From assembly GCF_015558675.1 (NCBI RefSeq), contig NZ_JADMOL010000012.1, forward strand, positions 1-64,000: a DNA stretch of 64,000 bases. Direction: 5' to 3'. The notes beneath the pieces were generated by a model. The model ran no database searches, was not told where the DNA came from, and saw only the letters and a program-made list of their open reading frames with translations. The stretch's first letter is position 1, and each line of letters begins with the position of its first letter. This document shows, in pieces, positions 38,216 to 46,529 of this stretch. The translations under genes were made by a program, and so were the position numbers. The stretch is from Paenibacillus sp. 1001270B_150601_E10 (lineage in GTDB: Bacteria; Bacillota; Bacilli; Paenibacillales; Paenibacillaceae).

Positions 38216-38608
38216 ATGCGCAGTCTATTAGGTTCAAAAGGGTTAGGAGTCTTCATTGGCGCCTTGTGCTTAGGCGCTGTGCTGGCTGGTTGCAGCAGCT
38301 CTAACGGTGCATCAAGCAATGCGGAATCGAATGCCATCTTAAGTGAAGCACCTGCTGAGGCGGCTAATGTATATAAGCAAAGCTGCCTGCAATGCCATGG
38401 CGGCAATCTGGAAGGCCGCATGGGGAAGGATACGAATCTTCAAAAGGTCGGAGATCGCTTGACCAAGGAAGAGATTATCGACAAGATCCATAACGGCGGC
38501 ACCCGTATGCCGCAGGTAGGACGCTCCATGGAGGAAGGCGACGTCGAAAAGGTCGCAGAATGGCTGTCCACCCTGAAGTCGGACACGGCAGACAAGCCTG
38601 GGGCTTAG
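38216..38608 (+). CDS. cytochrome c lipoprotein (c551/CccB type)
   Basis: A 130-residue membrane-anchored electron carrier on the outer face of the cytoplasmic membrane. The signal peptide ends in the lipobox LAGC (Cys26). After a short Ser/Asn/Ala linker comes one heme site, QSCLQCHGGNLEG (CxxCH), with a distal Met in GGTRMPQVGRSM. Size and layout match Bacillus cytochrome c551. The ATG follows AAAGGAG. It is monocistronic. Confidence 0.93.
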   Translation: MRSLLGSKGLGVFIGALCLGAVLAGCSSSNGASSNAESNAILSEAPAEAANVYKQSCLQCHGGNLEGRMGKDTNLQKVGDRLTKEEIIDKIHNGGTRMPQVGRSMEEGDVEKVAEWLSTLKSDTADKPGA

Positions 38609-38623
38609 TTTCTTCCTTTGACG

Positions 38624-38659
38624 CTCAGGAAGCAGCACTTATAAATTCTATATATATGG
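38624..38659 (+). repeat. dispersed ~34-bp repeat, copy B
   Basis: CT(T/C)AG(A/G)AA-type copy starting just past the cytochrome c stop, with the shared core AGCACTTATAAATTC then TATATATA. See copies at 3099 and 51750. Confidence 0.5.
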
Positions 38660-38667
38660 CAAGATTA

Positions 38668-38693
38668 GGCCGCAATCACTATAGATCGCGGCC
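38668..38693. other. strong hairpin between convergent cytochrome c and acpS genes
   Basis: GGCCGCAATC pairs with GATCGCGGCC (one mismatch) around a six-base loop. Neither side has a T-run, so it may be a rho-independent terminator without a tail or an mRNA 3'-end stabiliser. Confidence 0.5.
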
Positions 38694-38720
38694 CTCATTG
38701 TGTTATGCAAGACGATCTTC

Positions 38721-39113
38721 TTATGCAAGCTTCTCCACGATGCAAAAGGCAGACGCCAGTCCCGGCTGGTGGGAGATGCTGACGTGAAGCTGCATCTCAT
38801 TCGAATCAAGCCCCAAGCGCTCCCAAGCACCCGGGCTCAGCACTGCTACCGGCTTCCCTAGCGAGTCAGGGAGCACCTCAATATCCTGAAAGCCGATCTG
38901 GCTTGAGATTCCGCAGCCAAACGCCTTGACGACGGCCTCCTTCACCGCAAAGCGGCCCGCCGTATACTCAATTCTACGCGGCCCGCGATCAGCGAGAAGC
39001 TCCCGTTCTTTTTCCGTCATGATCTTCTGTAGAAACCGATCGCCGCTGCTGCTCTCCAATATGCTTTTTACCCGATCCTGCTCAAGAATGTCATGACCCA
39101 CACCATAGATCAT
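38721..39113 (-). CDS. acpS: holo-[acyl-carrier-protein] synthase
   Basis: A 130-residue cytosolic enzyme that transfers 4'-phosphopantetheine from CoA to acyl carrier protein. The Mg/CoA residues are in GVGHDILEQDRV (Asp8) and RFAVKEAVVKAFG (the Glu). SISHQPGLASA is the C-terminal motif. Normal length. The ATG follows GAGGAG seven bases before it. It is convergent with the cytochrome c gene. Confidence 0.95.
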   Translation of the reverse strand: MIYGVGHDILEQDRVKSILESSSGDRFLQKIMTEKERELLADRGPRRIEYTAGRFAVKEAVVKAFGCGISSQIGFQDIEVLPDSLGKPVAVLSPGAWERLGLDSNEMQLHVSISHQPGLASAFCIVEKLA

Positions 39114-39228
39114 TCATAAGCTCCTCTCTGCGCGTACATAGGCTATCTATTTCCCTCAATCTATTAGTCTCTATTCAATGTTACTATTATCCGGTTGAAC
39201 GAGGAAGAATGCAAATGACTCGCAATTG

Positions 39229-39318
39229 AAAAAAACCTCTGCCAGCATCTATATAGATGAACGACTCTCATTCATTCGTTCAATCTATACGCCTTCATAC
39301 ATGGCTGCTAGCAGAGGT
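39229..39318 (-). terminator. branched terminator after the nucleoside ABC operon
   Basis: On the minus strand a 13-pair outer stem (ACCTCTGCTAGCA/TGCTGGCAGAGGT, one G-U) encloses two smaller hairpins, GCC/GGC and TTGAACGA/TCGTTCA extended by ATAGA/TCTAT. It ends in seven T, making a three-way-junction terminator about 90 bases long. Confidence 0.8.
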
Positions 39319-39346
39319 ACTCATTTTTAATATACTCTAAATGCTG

Positions 39347-40300
39347 TTAGCGCTTGCCGGAGTCGAATGGCTCTCCAACCGCCTTCGGCGCATTGGAGGA
39401 CTTCGAGAAGATCACCAACGCGATCAATGTGACAATATAAGGGAATATCTTCAGAATCACTGGCGGGAAGACCGCCAATGACGGAATAACCTGCGATACA
39501 TTCGCTACAGTTGTTGCGAATCCGAAGAACAACGTCGCAAGCAGAATGCCGATCGGCTTCCACTGTCCAAAGATCAAGGAAGCAAGAGCAAGGAAGCCAA
39601 GCCCTGCTACGTTGCCCGTGAATTCGCCGGAATACGTAAGCAGTATAATCGCGCCGCCAAGGCCTGAGAAAGCGCCTGAGATCATGACGCCCACATAACG
39701 CATCGATTGCACCCGAATCCCTGCCGCTTCCGCAGCATGCGGATGTTCCCCGCAAGAGCGAAGACGAAGGCCGAATGGCGTCTTGTACAGCAAGAACATG
39801 CTAAGGATCAATATGCTGAGGACAAGCAACGTTGTAGGGTACATTTTCGTAAAAAACAAGTTGCCTATGATCGGAATATCCGAAAGAAACGGGATATCAA
39901 ATGTATCAAAACCGTTTTTGACACGAATATTACCGCTGCCTGTCATGTTGCGCGCCAGGAAGATCGTAAGCGCACCTGCAATCATATTAATGGCCGTACC
40001 ACTGATGATCTGGTTGGCGCTTAGATTAATGCTGGCGAACGCATGCAGGAGCGAAAACAGCGCACTTGCTGCTGCGGCAGCTATCAGACCTACCCATACC
40101 GTCCACCACGCCCCGGGAACTATCTCCTGAAGCTTAGAAACAACAAAGGCTCCTATAAACGAGCCGACAATCATCAGACCATCAAGTCCGATATTGACGA
40201 CGCCGCTTCGTTCACTAAACAGCGCGCCCAAAGCTGTAATCAAAAGCGGAATCATGAAGGCGATCGCATACGGAAAAATTTGCTCAATAGTCGTCCACAT
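39347..40300 (-). CDS. ABC transporter permease, BMP/nucleoside family (NupQ-like)
   Basis: A 317-residue inner-membrane permease with about eight to nine helices. It follows the BPD_transp_2 pattern of the nucleoside branch: ITALGALFSERSGVVNIGLDG near the N-terminus, GTAINMIAGALTIFLA, and the cytosolic coupling stretch LRSCGEHPHAAEAAGIRV that contacts the ATPase. The ATG at 40300 follows GGGAGGA, five bases after the upstream permease stop. It is the last gene of the BMP-ATPase-permease-permease operon. Confidence 0.92.
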   Translation of the reverse strand: MWTTIEQIFPYAIAFMIPLLITALGALFSERSGVVNIGLDGLMIVGSFIGAFVVSKLQEIVPGAWWTVWVGLIAAAAASALFSLLHAFASINLSANQIISGTAINMIAGALTIFLARNMTGSGNIRVKNGFDTFDIPFLSDIPIIGNLFFTKMYPTTLLVLSILILSMFLLYKTPFGLRLRSCGEHPHAAEAAGIRVQSMRYVGVMISGAFSGLGGAIILLTYSGEFTGNVAGLGFLALASLIFGQWKPIGILLATLFFGFATTVANVSQVIPSLAVFPPVILKIFPYIVTLIALVIFSKSSNAPKAVGEPFDSGKR

Positions 40301-40304
40301 GGTT

Positions 40305-41360
40305 TCAGTCCTCCCGCTTTTTATTCGCTGCACGACGCGATTTGTATTTTTGATATAAACGCTCAATCAAGATGCTGGTTGCTGCAAAGTAAATAATGAT
40401 TGCAATAATCGTATCGGCAATTTCCGGCGGAATCTCCGTCATTGCATTCATAAAGCCTCGTCCGGAGTACAGCAATCCAAAGAAGATAGCCGATAAGAAT
40501 ACGCCAACTGGAGCGTTGATGCCAAGAAGCGCAACCGCAATGCCATCAAAGCCTTGCGTTGGCAGAACACCAATCTGCATGCTGGAGGCATTACCTGCGT
40601 ATTGCACAACGCCCGCAAGCCCTGCTAGTCCACCAGAGATGAACATCGACGTAACGATGCTGCGTTTTACAGCAATCCCTGCATACTCAGCAGCATGGCG
40701 GTTATAGCCGACCGCCTTCAGCTCATAGCCAAGCGTCGTTTTGTTGATAATAAACGCGACAATAATCACGCCAAGCACCGCAATAAAGAACCCAAGGTTA
40801 ATATAAGAGCCTTGGAATAGGTCCGTAAGCCACTGTTGATGAAGCATCGCTTCTGGTGGGAGCTGACGAGATTCTGTCTCCAAGCTGGCTCCTTTGAAGT
40901 AGCCTGGCACCACATAATAGATCGTCCAATAGGCGACCCAGTTCATCATGATCGTCGATACGACCTCATGCACGTTGAAGCGCGCCTTCAGGAAGCCAGG
41001 AACTACAGCCCACAGCGCACCGCCGATAAAGCCAGCGAGCACCATCGCAAGCAATAGAAGCGGACGTGGAAAATCAAACGAGAGGCCTACGGCTGTCGCA
41101 CAGAAGCCGCCGAACAGCATCTGGCCTGCTGCCCCGATATTGAACAAGCCTGTCCGGAAGGCAAAGGCTACCGATAAGCCCGTTAAGATAAGCGGTGTGG
41201 CCGTTGCAAGCATATTGCCGATCCGCTCAGGATTCTTAAGCGCGCCCTGCAAAAGATACGTGTAGCCCTCTATAGGGTCATGCCCTGTGAATACCATGAG
41301 AAGCGCACCTGCAAGCAAACCAAACAAAACGGCAATTAAGGATTTGACACCGTTCCTCAT
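40305..41360 (-). CDS. ABC transporter permease, BMP/nucleoside family (NupP-like)
   Basis: A 351-residue permease, the longer partner in the pair. FRTGLFNIGAAGQMLFGGF, FNVHEVVSTIMMNWVAYW and the coupling helix LKAVGYNRHAAEYAGIAVKR are typical of the nucleoside/purine branch. About nine helices; the basic C-terminus (QKYKSRRAANKKRED) is cytosolic. Its ATG overlaps the stop of the ATPase gene by four bases (ATGA), with GGAGG upstream. Confidence 0.92.
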   Translation of the reverse strand: MRNGVKSLIAVLFGLLAGALLMVFTGHDPIEGYTYLLQGALKNPERIGNMLATATPLILTGLSVAFAFRTGLFNIGAAGQMLFGGFCATAVGLSFDFPRPLLLLAMVLAGFIGGALWAVVPGFLKARFNVHEVVSTIMMNWVAYWTIYYVVPGYFKGASLETESRQLPPEAMLHQQWLTDLFQGSYINLGFFIAVLGVIIVAFIINKTTLGYELKAVGYNRHAAEYAGIAVKRSIVTSMFISGGLAGLAGVVQYAGNASSMQIGVLPTQGFDGIAVALLGINAPVGVFLSAIFFGLLYSGRGFMNAMTEIPPEIADTIIAIIIYFAATSILIERLYQKYKSRRAANKKRED

Positions 41361-42886
41361 GCTGTTTCCTCCTCTCTCTTGTAACCGGCCATCATGAGCC
41401 CCAGTTCGCGCTCATTCGTGTCAGAGGAGTGGACAATGCCAACCAATTCACCGTTGTTAATAACCGCAATGCGGTCAGCTAGATTCATAACTTCATCAAG
41501 CTCAAGCGATACGAGGAGTACCGCTTTGCCTTTGTCGCGCTGCTCGACTAGACGCTTGTGAATATATTCGATCGATCCTACATCAAGGCCGCGTGTCGGC
41601 TGTACCGCGATAAGAAGATCTGGATCACGCTCTACCTCGCGGCCGATAATAGCCTTCTGCTGGTTACCGCCAGACATCGAGCGAACGATTGAGGTCGCTC
41701 CGTTACCAGAGCGCACATCGAAGCTCTCGATAATGTGCTCAGCATTTTTGCGAATGGCGGCAGGCTTAAGCAGTCCTCCCTTGGAGAAAGGAGGCTTGTT
41801 GTATACCTCAAGGATCAGGTTCTCTTCAATCGTATAATCGAGAACGAGACCGCGCTTCTGACGGTCCTCCGGAATATGGCCGATGCCGCTCTCATGGCGT
41901 TCACGAATCGAGAGCTTCGCAATCTCTTTTCCATTAAGAAGAACACTGCCGCTTTCCGCCTGCTTCAGCCCTGTAATGGCTTCGATCAGCTCGCTCTGGC
42001 CATTCCCGTCCACGCCTGCGATCCCGACAATCTCTCCAGCATGAAGGTCCAGCGAGAAGGATTTAAGAGCTTCAATTTTCTTGCTATTTTTAACCGTAAG
42101 AGATTGGACCTGCAATACCGCATCTCCCGGCTCGCTTTCTTTTTTATCCACCTTAAAAGATACGCTGCGGCCAACCATCATCTCTGCCATCATCTCACGG
42201 CTGGTCTCTGCAACATCCACCGTGCCGATCGTCTTGCCGCGTCGAATGACCGTGCAGCGATCCGCAACGGCTTTAATTTCTTTCAGCTTGTGCGTGATAA
42301 GGATAATGGATTTGCCTTCGCTAACGAGCTTCTTCATAATATGCTGAAGCTCCTCAATCTCTTGAGGGGTTAGAACGGCCGTCGGCTCGTCAAAGATCAG
42401 CACCTCTGCATTGCGGTACAGCATCTTGAGGATTTCCACCCGCTGCTGCATGCCGACCGAGATGTCTTCAATCTTCGCATTCGGATCCACATTAAGACCG
42501 TATTGCTGCGACAGGTTCTCAACGCGTTTGATCGCGGACTTCATATTCAAAAAAATGCCCCATTGGCGTGTTTCACTACCCAAAATGATATTTTCCGCTA
42601 CGGTAAAGTTCTCGACCAGCTTAAAATGCTGATGCACCATGCCGATGCCGAGGCGATTCGCCACGTTCGGATTCGTAATCTTCACTTCCTGCCCATTCAC
42701 CTTAATGAATCCACGGTCAGGCTGATACATGCCAAACAAAATACTCATAAGCGTTGATTTCCCCGCCCCATTTTCACCGAGCAGAGCATGAATCTCGCCT
42801 TCTTTTAGCTGAAGCGTAATATCGTCATTTGCAACGATCCCCGGAAACTCCTTACGGATGCCCACCATCTCGACAACATAGTCCAT
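41357..42886 (-). CDS. ABC transporter ATPase, nucleoside type with two nucleotide-binding domains (NupO-like)
   Basis: A 509-residue protein with two ABC domains in tandem. The first has a full Walker A (GENGAGKST), signature (ISVGMQQRVEILK) and Walker B (VLIFDEPTAVLT). The second has a degenerate Walker A (GVDGNGQSE, no Lys) but a good signature (SMSGGNQQKAIIGRE), the asymmetry usual in RbsA/NupO-type ATPases. It energises import through the two permeases encoded next. A terminator separates it from the binding-protein gene, so it should be made at a lower level. GAGGA lies before the ATG. Confidence 0.93.
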   Translation of the reverse strand: MDYVVEMVGIRKEFPGIVANDDITLQLKEGEIHALLGENGAGKSTLMSILFGMYQPDRGFIKVNGQEVKITNPNVANRLGIGMVHQHFKLVENFTVAENIILGSETRQWGIFLNMKSAIKRVENLSQQYGLNVDPNAKIEDISVGMQQRVEILKMLYRNAEVLIFDEPTAVLTPQEIEELQHIMKKLVSEGKSIILITHKLKEIKAVADRCTVIRRGKTIGTVDVAETSREMMAEMMVGRSVSFKVDKKESEPGDAVLQVQSLTVKNSKKIEALKSFSLDLHAGEIVGIAGVDGNGQSELIEAITGLKQAESGSVLLNGKEIAKLSIRERHESGIGHIPEDRQKRGLVLDYTIEENLILEVYNKPPFSKGGLLKPAAIRKNAEHIIESFDVRSGNGATSIVRSMSGGNQQKAIIGREVERDPDLLIAVQPTRGLDVGSIEYIHKRLVEQRDKGKAVLLVSLELDEVMNLADRIAVINNGELVGIVHSSDTNERELGLMMAGYKREEETA

Positions 42887-42944
42887 GGCTTAGGGTCCTC
42901 ACTTTCTTTAATTGCCCATGCGGGCATTGTCTTCATCTTGCTCA

Positions 42945-42973
42945 CAAAAAAAGACGGATGTCTTCCGTCTTTC
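42945..42973 (-). terminator. internal terminator between the BMP and ATPase genes
   Basis: AAAGACGGA pairs perfectly with TCCGTCTTT around AGACA on the minus strand, then T4. It lies 142 bases after the BMP stop and 59 before the ATPase start, so partial read-through would set a high binding protein-to-transporter ratio. Confidence 0.88.
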
Positions 42974-43114
42974 ACTCGTCTCTTCAATTGCAGAAACGAG
43001 CTGATCGACGCGAGTGGATAGATGTCATTTGCTTTTAGGATAAATGCCTCTTCCGCCGCGCCGATCAGCGGTGCTTCTGCCGCCTCACTTCCAGCCTTGC
43101 TTTCTATACTTATC

Positions 43115-44215
43115 TTACTTGATCAGACCGCCTTGCTCTGCTGCCACTTTGATATCGCCGGCTTTGATCTTCGCAAACACTTCGTCTACTTGCTTGATCG
43201 TGTCTTCGCTCAAGTTCGGGTTCTCTTCTGGAAGGCCGATACCATCATTCTTCGCATCAAACATAAGCGTTTGTCCGCCTGGGAACTTGCCTTCGGACTC
43301 TGCCTTGATCATGTCATATGCAGCATGGTCAATCTTCTTCACAGCAGAAGTCAGAACCGCAGACTTGCCATCTGCGTATACACCGTCTTCATATTGGTCA
43401 ACGTCTACACCAACAACCCATACGTCGTTGCCAGCTTTTACGCGTGTCTTCGCTTCATTGATCGCCCCTACACCTACGCCGCCAGCCGCTGCAAAGATCA
43501 CTTTTACGCCGCGGTCATACATTTGAGCTGCCAGCTGCCCGCCAGCTGCTACATCGTCAAAGGAGCCTTGATATACTACGTTTTCCGCTTTCATTTCTAC
43601 TTTCGTGCCAAGGTTCTCGTTCGCATAAGCTACACCTTGCTGGAAGCCCCAGTTGAACTTTTGAACGGGCGGAATTTCCATGCCGCCGATAAAGCCTGCT
43701 TGTCCTTCCTTCATGTGAAGGGCGGAAGCAACTCCAGCCAAGAAGCCTGCTTCATGCTCCGCAAAGAAGATCGCTACGCTGTTTTCCTTAACAACCGGTT
43801 CAGCACCGTCACCAGCATTTGGCGTTCCATCGATAATAACAAACTTCGCATCTTTATATTTGTCTTGTGCCTTGAAGACCGCTGTTTCAAACTTGAAGCC
43901 TGGCGTTACAATAAATTTGAAGCCTGCATCATAGAGATTGCCGATCTCTTTTGAGTAATCCGCTTCCGTTGTTCCAGCTGGCTTCAGGTACTTGTAGTCC
44001 ATATTGAAATCTTTATTTGCTTTTTCAATTCCTTCGTAGGTTCCTTGGTTGAACGATTTGTCATCAATTGTACCTGCATCGGTAACCATACCGACTTTAA
44101 AGTTTGCTTTTGGTGCATCACTGCCATTTTCAGCTCCTGAATTTTTACCTCCGCAACCTGCAAGCATCGTGATAGACAACACTAAACTGAGTACTGCTAA
44201 GACCCCTTTTTTCAT
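43115..44215 (-). CDS. BMP-family (nucleoside/purine-binding) ABC lipoprotein
   Basis: A 366-residue substrate-binding lipoprotein tethered outside the membrane. The signal peptide ends in the lipobox MLAGCGG (Cys21). The mature part starts KVGMVTDAGTIDDKSFNQGT, the hallmark of the BMP/Med/PnrA-TmpC group, and continues with FIGGMEIPPVQKFNWGFQQG and FAAAGGVGVGA. Members bind purine nucleosides (NupN, PnrA), so guanosine/inosine or related nucleosides are the best guess. The ATG follows AGGAGGGG. The leader contains a structured element that may control the operon. Confidence 0.94.
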   Translation of the reverse strand: MKKGVLAVLSLVLSITMLAGCGGKNSGAENGSDAPKANFKVGMVTDAGTIDDKSFNQGTYEGIEKANKDFNMDYKYLKPAGTTEADYSKEIGNLYDAGFKFIVTPGFKFETAVFKAQDKYKDAKFVIIDGTPNAGDGAEPVVKENSVAIFFAEHEAGFLAGVASALHMKEGQAGFIGGMEIPPVQKFNWGFQQGVAYANENLGTKVEMKAENVVYQGSFDDVAAGGQLAAQMYDRGVKVIFAAAGGVGVGAINEAKTRVKAGNDVWVVGVDVDQYEDGVYADGKSAVLTSAVKKIDHAAYDMIKAESEGKFPGGQTLMFDAKNDGIGLPEENPNLSEDTIKQVDEVFAKIKAGDIKVAAEQGGLIK

Positions 44216-44242
44216 TTAAGGTGACCCCTCCTAGGAATATAT

Positions 44243-44355
44243 AAAGCTTCTATAAAATTTGAAGCTATCTAAAATATATGCATAATAGAAAGCCATTTCA
44301 ATAACAAATTTACCGTTGGTAGACATAGGGAAACATTGGTTCCTTCTTATATGCA
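44243..44355 (-). promoter_or_regulatory. candidate structured leader / riboswitch of the nucleoside ABC operon
   Basis: Read on the minus strand, TGCATATAAGAAG (44355-44343) can pair with CTTTCTATTATGCA (44292-44279), closing a junction that holds GGAAC/GTTTCC and AAC/GTT hairpins. The two loops contain CCAAT and GGTAAA, which could kiss. The 3' closing strand GCTTTCTAT can alternatively pair with ATAGAAGC, which is one arm of the following hairpin AGCTTC/GAAGCT (44245-44266) ahead of TTATATATT. That is the layout of a transcriptional off-switch. TCTACC and GGTAAA recall purine riboswitches, but loop order and the 3' junction do not fit, so I do not assign a class. Confidence 0.4.
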
Positions 44356-44395
44356 CGCTTTTGAATTATTATTCGTACAAATATGCGAAAAACCT

Positions 44396-44404
44396 ATTAT
44401 ATCA
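44396..44404 (-). promoter_or_regulatory. extended -10 promoter of the nucleoside ABC operon
   Basis: TGATATAAT on the minus strand is a perfect extended -10 (TGnTATAAT). No good -35 is seen. Transcription should start near 44389, about 34 bases before the structured leader. Confidence 0.6.
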
Positions 44405-44791
44405 ATACTTTTCAGCATACTCATAAATAAAATCCACACCATAACATGGGATATTTTTGAATAATTAATGTCATTTTAATCCATTTTTCTACACCTGTCG
44501 TCACTGGATTCCACCTTATTTCCAAGCCTATCCTATAGGTATATGTAATTATGTATTTACTCATTAATGAATCTCCCAATCGTTCCTATTTCTTTTTATA
44601 AAATGTATATTCTTCGGACAGGGAACATTTAAAAATAAAATATCCTATTTGTTTATTATTTTTGTGATTTAATTCACATTTATCTATGGATGGTTCTTTT
44701 ATATTTAGAGTGATCCTCACAAATAAAAGAATTCAATGCATCGATCCACAGCTGAAACGATCGTTCTGTTTACGAAAGGGCGGTAACATAG
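44405..44791. other. AT-rich intergenic region
   Basis: Nearly 400 bases, strongly AT-rich, between the divergent nucleoside ABC operon and the FMN-binding lipoprotein gene. No gene. It may hold upstream promoter elements for both sides. Confidence 0.5.
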
Positions 44792-45139
44792 ATGAGAAAA
44801 ACACTGTCAGCCATGATCTCGCTTGTGCTTGTGCTTCTTCTTGCAGCAGGCTGCAGTTCCTCAAGCAAATATGATGATGGCACCTATGAAGGAAAGGCCG
44901 AAGGAAGTGAAAGCGAAGTTGTTGTAAATGTCGTTGTAAAGAGCGGCAAAATCGATATTATTGATGTCGTCAAGCATGAAGAAACGGAAAGCCTGATGAC
45001 AGGCATTATCGACGATACGATCCCTGAGATCATTGAAAAGCAAACGACAGAGGGCGTTGACTCCCTGTCTGGAGCAAGCAAATCCAGTGAAGCCGTGATT
45101 CAAGCAGTAGCACTGGCCTTAGAGCAAGCGAGGAAATAA
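44792..45139 (+). CDS. FMN-binding-domain lipoprotein
   Basis: A 115-residue exported lipoprotein. The signal peptide ends LLLAAGCSSS (lipobox Cys21). The rest is one FMN-binding domain (PF04205 type): DGTYEGKAEGSESEVVVNVV and a C-terminal GVDSLSGASKSSEAVIQAV, the site where flavin transferase ApbE usually attaches FMN to a Thr (SGAT). Here the residue is Ser. Such proteins carry electrons outside the membrane. Neither apbE nor other redox genes are adjacent. The start has only GGGCGG at a long distance, so expression may be modest. Confidence 0.85.
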   Translation: MRKTLSAMISLVLVLLLAAGCSSSSKYDDGTYEGKAEGSESEVVVNVVVKSGKIDIIDVVKHEETESLMTGIIDDTIPEIIEKQTTEGVDSLSGASKSSEAVIQAVALALEQARK

Positions 45140-45165
45140 ACAGCCCTGATCCCACTGCCATAAAT

Positions 45166-45197
45166 AAAGCCCCTCTCCTTCTCGGAATAGGGGCTTT
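45166..45197. terminator. bidirectional terminator between convergent lipoprotein genes
   Basis: AAAGCCCCT pairs with AGGGGCTTT around a 14-base loop. T-rich flanks are short on both strands. Confidence 0.75.
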
Positions 45198-45218
45198 CGA
45201 CCTTTGATTTGCATCATC

Positions 45219-46529
45219 TTATTCTCTATCCAGCTCCTGCCTCAACGCATCAAGCTTCTGCTGCCCTTCTTGCTGTATGGCAGCTAACGCTTCATCAATG
45301 GTGGCTTTACGCTCCAGCACCTGTTCAAGATGCTCATTTACAATCATATAGAACTGCTCATGGAATTTCCCCGGGACATTCATGGGTTCATGCTTCTCCA
45401 CCTTAGGCGGATACTTGTAAAAGGGCTCTTGGCTCCGTCCGCTAATCTCCCTCATATGCCCCGACCATAGGGAGCCTCCGCCTATTGTGTGTTCTTTGCT
45501 CGTAATAAACTGGATAAATGTCCAAGCCTCTTCAGGATAGGCTGAAGACTCAGGAATCGCAAGAATATGATCCAAAGACCATGTTCCAGGGTTAGACTCG
45601 GCGGGGCCGCCAGGAGACGTAACCATTTGCCAATTCAGCAAAGGCCACTCCTTCCGCTTGCTTTTGGCGCGATCAAGCTCTCCAAGCTGCAATGCTGTGG
45701 TTGGCGTGCCGATCGTCATCGCAGCCTTCCCTTCCATAAACCCGTTCGGCTCTTCCTCTTCCTGAACGACGATAGCACCTAATCGGAATGCACGATCAAT
45801 CGTTTCGAATAATTCCTTCCATGGTTTAGTCTGTATCACCACACGCTCTCCCTGCCGATCCAGATAGCTAAGCTGCATCAGCTCCGCCATTTCTACACTA
45901 AAGTGTCCTTTGCCGTAGCGATAGCCCCCAGCAACTAGTCCCTGTACAGCCTCCGAACCGTTCGAAGTCTTAAAGCGCTCAGACAGCTTTATCACCTCTT
46001 CCCACGTCATGCCGTCCTTTGGATAAGGAACTCGGTACTGATCGAACAGATCCTTATTGTAGAAAAGGGCCTGCGTCTTCACATAGGAAGACAAGCCAAA
46101 TAAGCTTCCGAGCCCTTTGGCCCGCAAATATTCAATTGCTGGAGGATGCATGTCCTCAATGGGATATTGATCTCTCTTGATAAGAGGATCAAGCTGAACA
46201 AGCGCGCCCTCCTCTGCAAGCTTCTGAAAAAGGCCCGGCGTTACGGCAATGACGTCTGGGGATTGCTTTTGTATGAGCTCAAGCATTTCGTCATACGGCA
46301 CTCCGTTACTCGTATCGAGAATAATCGGCTCAAGCTTGATCTTGGGATGCAAAGCCTCAAAAGGCTGCTTATACTGTACGTTAAATTGATAATCATTCCA
46401 TGCCATAATTTTAAGCGTTACCGCTGCTTGCTGCTCGCCAAGGGTGGCACAAGAGACAAGAAAGAAGCTCCAGCAGGTCAGCAGCATCGTGGACAGAGAG
46501 ACTTTAGCCTTTATGTTCAAGCGAAACAT
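45219..46529 (-). CDS. extracellular solute-binding lipoprotein, family 1 (sugar ABC type)
   Basis: A 436-residue lipoprotein with lipobox FFLVSCATL (Cys27) and the family 1 solute-binding fold: LKIMAWNDYQFNVQYKQPFE, QSPDVIAVTPGLFQKLAEEG, LFGLSSYVKTQALFYNKDLF, and AWTFIQFITSKEH near the C-terminus. It should deliver an oligosaccharide or similar solute to an ABC importer, but no permease or ATPase gene is adjacent, so it is an orphan that may use components from elsewhere. The ATG follows AAAGGAG. A convergent terminator ends it. Confidence 0.88.
   Translation of the reverse strand: MFRLNIKAKVSLSTMLLTCWSFFLVSCATLGEQQAAVTLKIMAWNDYQFNVQYKQPFEALHPKIKLEPIILDTSNGVPYDEMLELIQKQSPDVIAVTPGLFQKLAEEGALVQLDPLIKRDQYPIEDMHPPAIEYLRAKGLGSLFGLSSYVKTQALFYNKDLFDQYRVPYPKDGMTWEEVIKLSERFKTSNGSEAVQGLVAGGYRYGKGHFSVEMAELMQLSYLDRQGERVVIQTKPWKELFETIDRAFRLGAIVVQEEEEPNGFMEGKAAMTIGTPTTALQLGELDRAKSKRKEWPLLNWQMVTSPGGPAESNPGTWSLDHILAIPESSAYPEEAWTFIQFITSKEHTIGGGSLWSGHMREISGRSQEPFYKYPPKVEKHEPMNVPGKFHEQFYMIVNEHLEQVLERKATIDEALAAIQQEGQQKLDALRQELDRE

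Noticed and set aside
41735-42373. Plus-strand 212-codon frame opposite the nucleoside ABC ATPase
   Set aside because: Shadow frame inside an intact two-domain ATPase.
42974-43114. Open minus-strand stretch between the BMP stop and the internal terminator, reading LIGAAEEAFILKANDIYPLA
   Set aside because: Looks protein-like for about 40 codons but has no start with ribosome site and runs straight through the terminator hairpin. Treated as GC-rich spacer.
43022-43954. Plus-strand 310-codon frame opposite the BMP lipoprotein gene
   Set aside because: No ribosome site and no recognisable domain; the reverse strand is a complete BMP lipoprotein with signal peptide.
44279-44355. Calling the nucleoside operon leader a standard purine riboswitch
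   Set aside because: TCTACC and GGTAAA occur, but the kissing-loop order is reversed and the GACTATG-type 3' junction is missing. Left unassigned.
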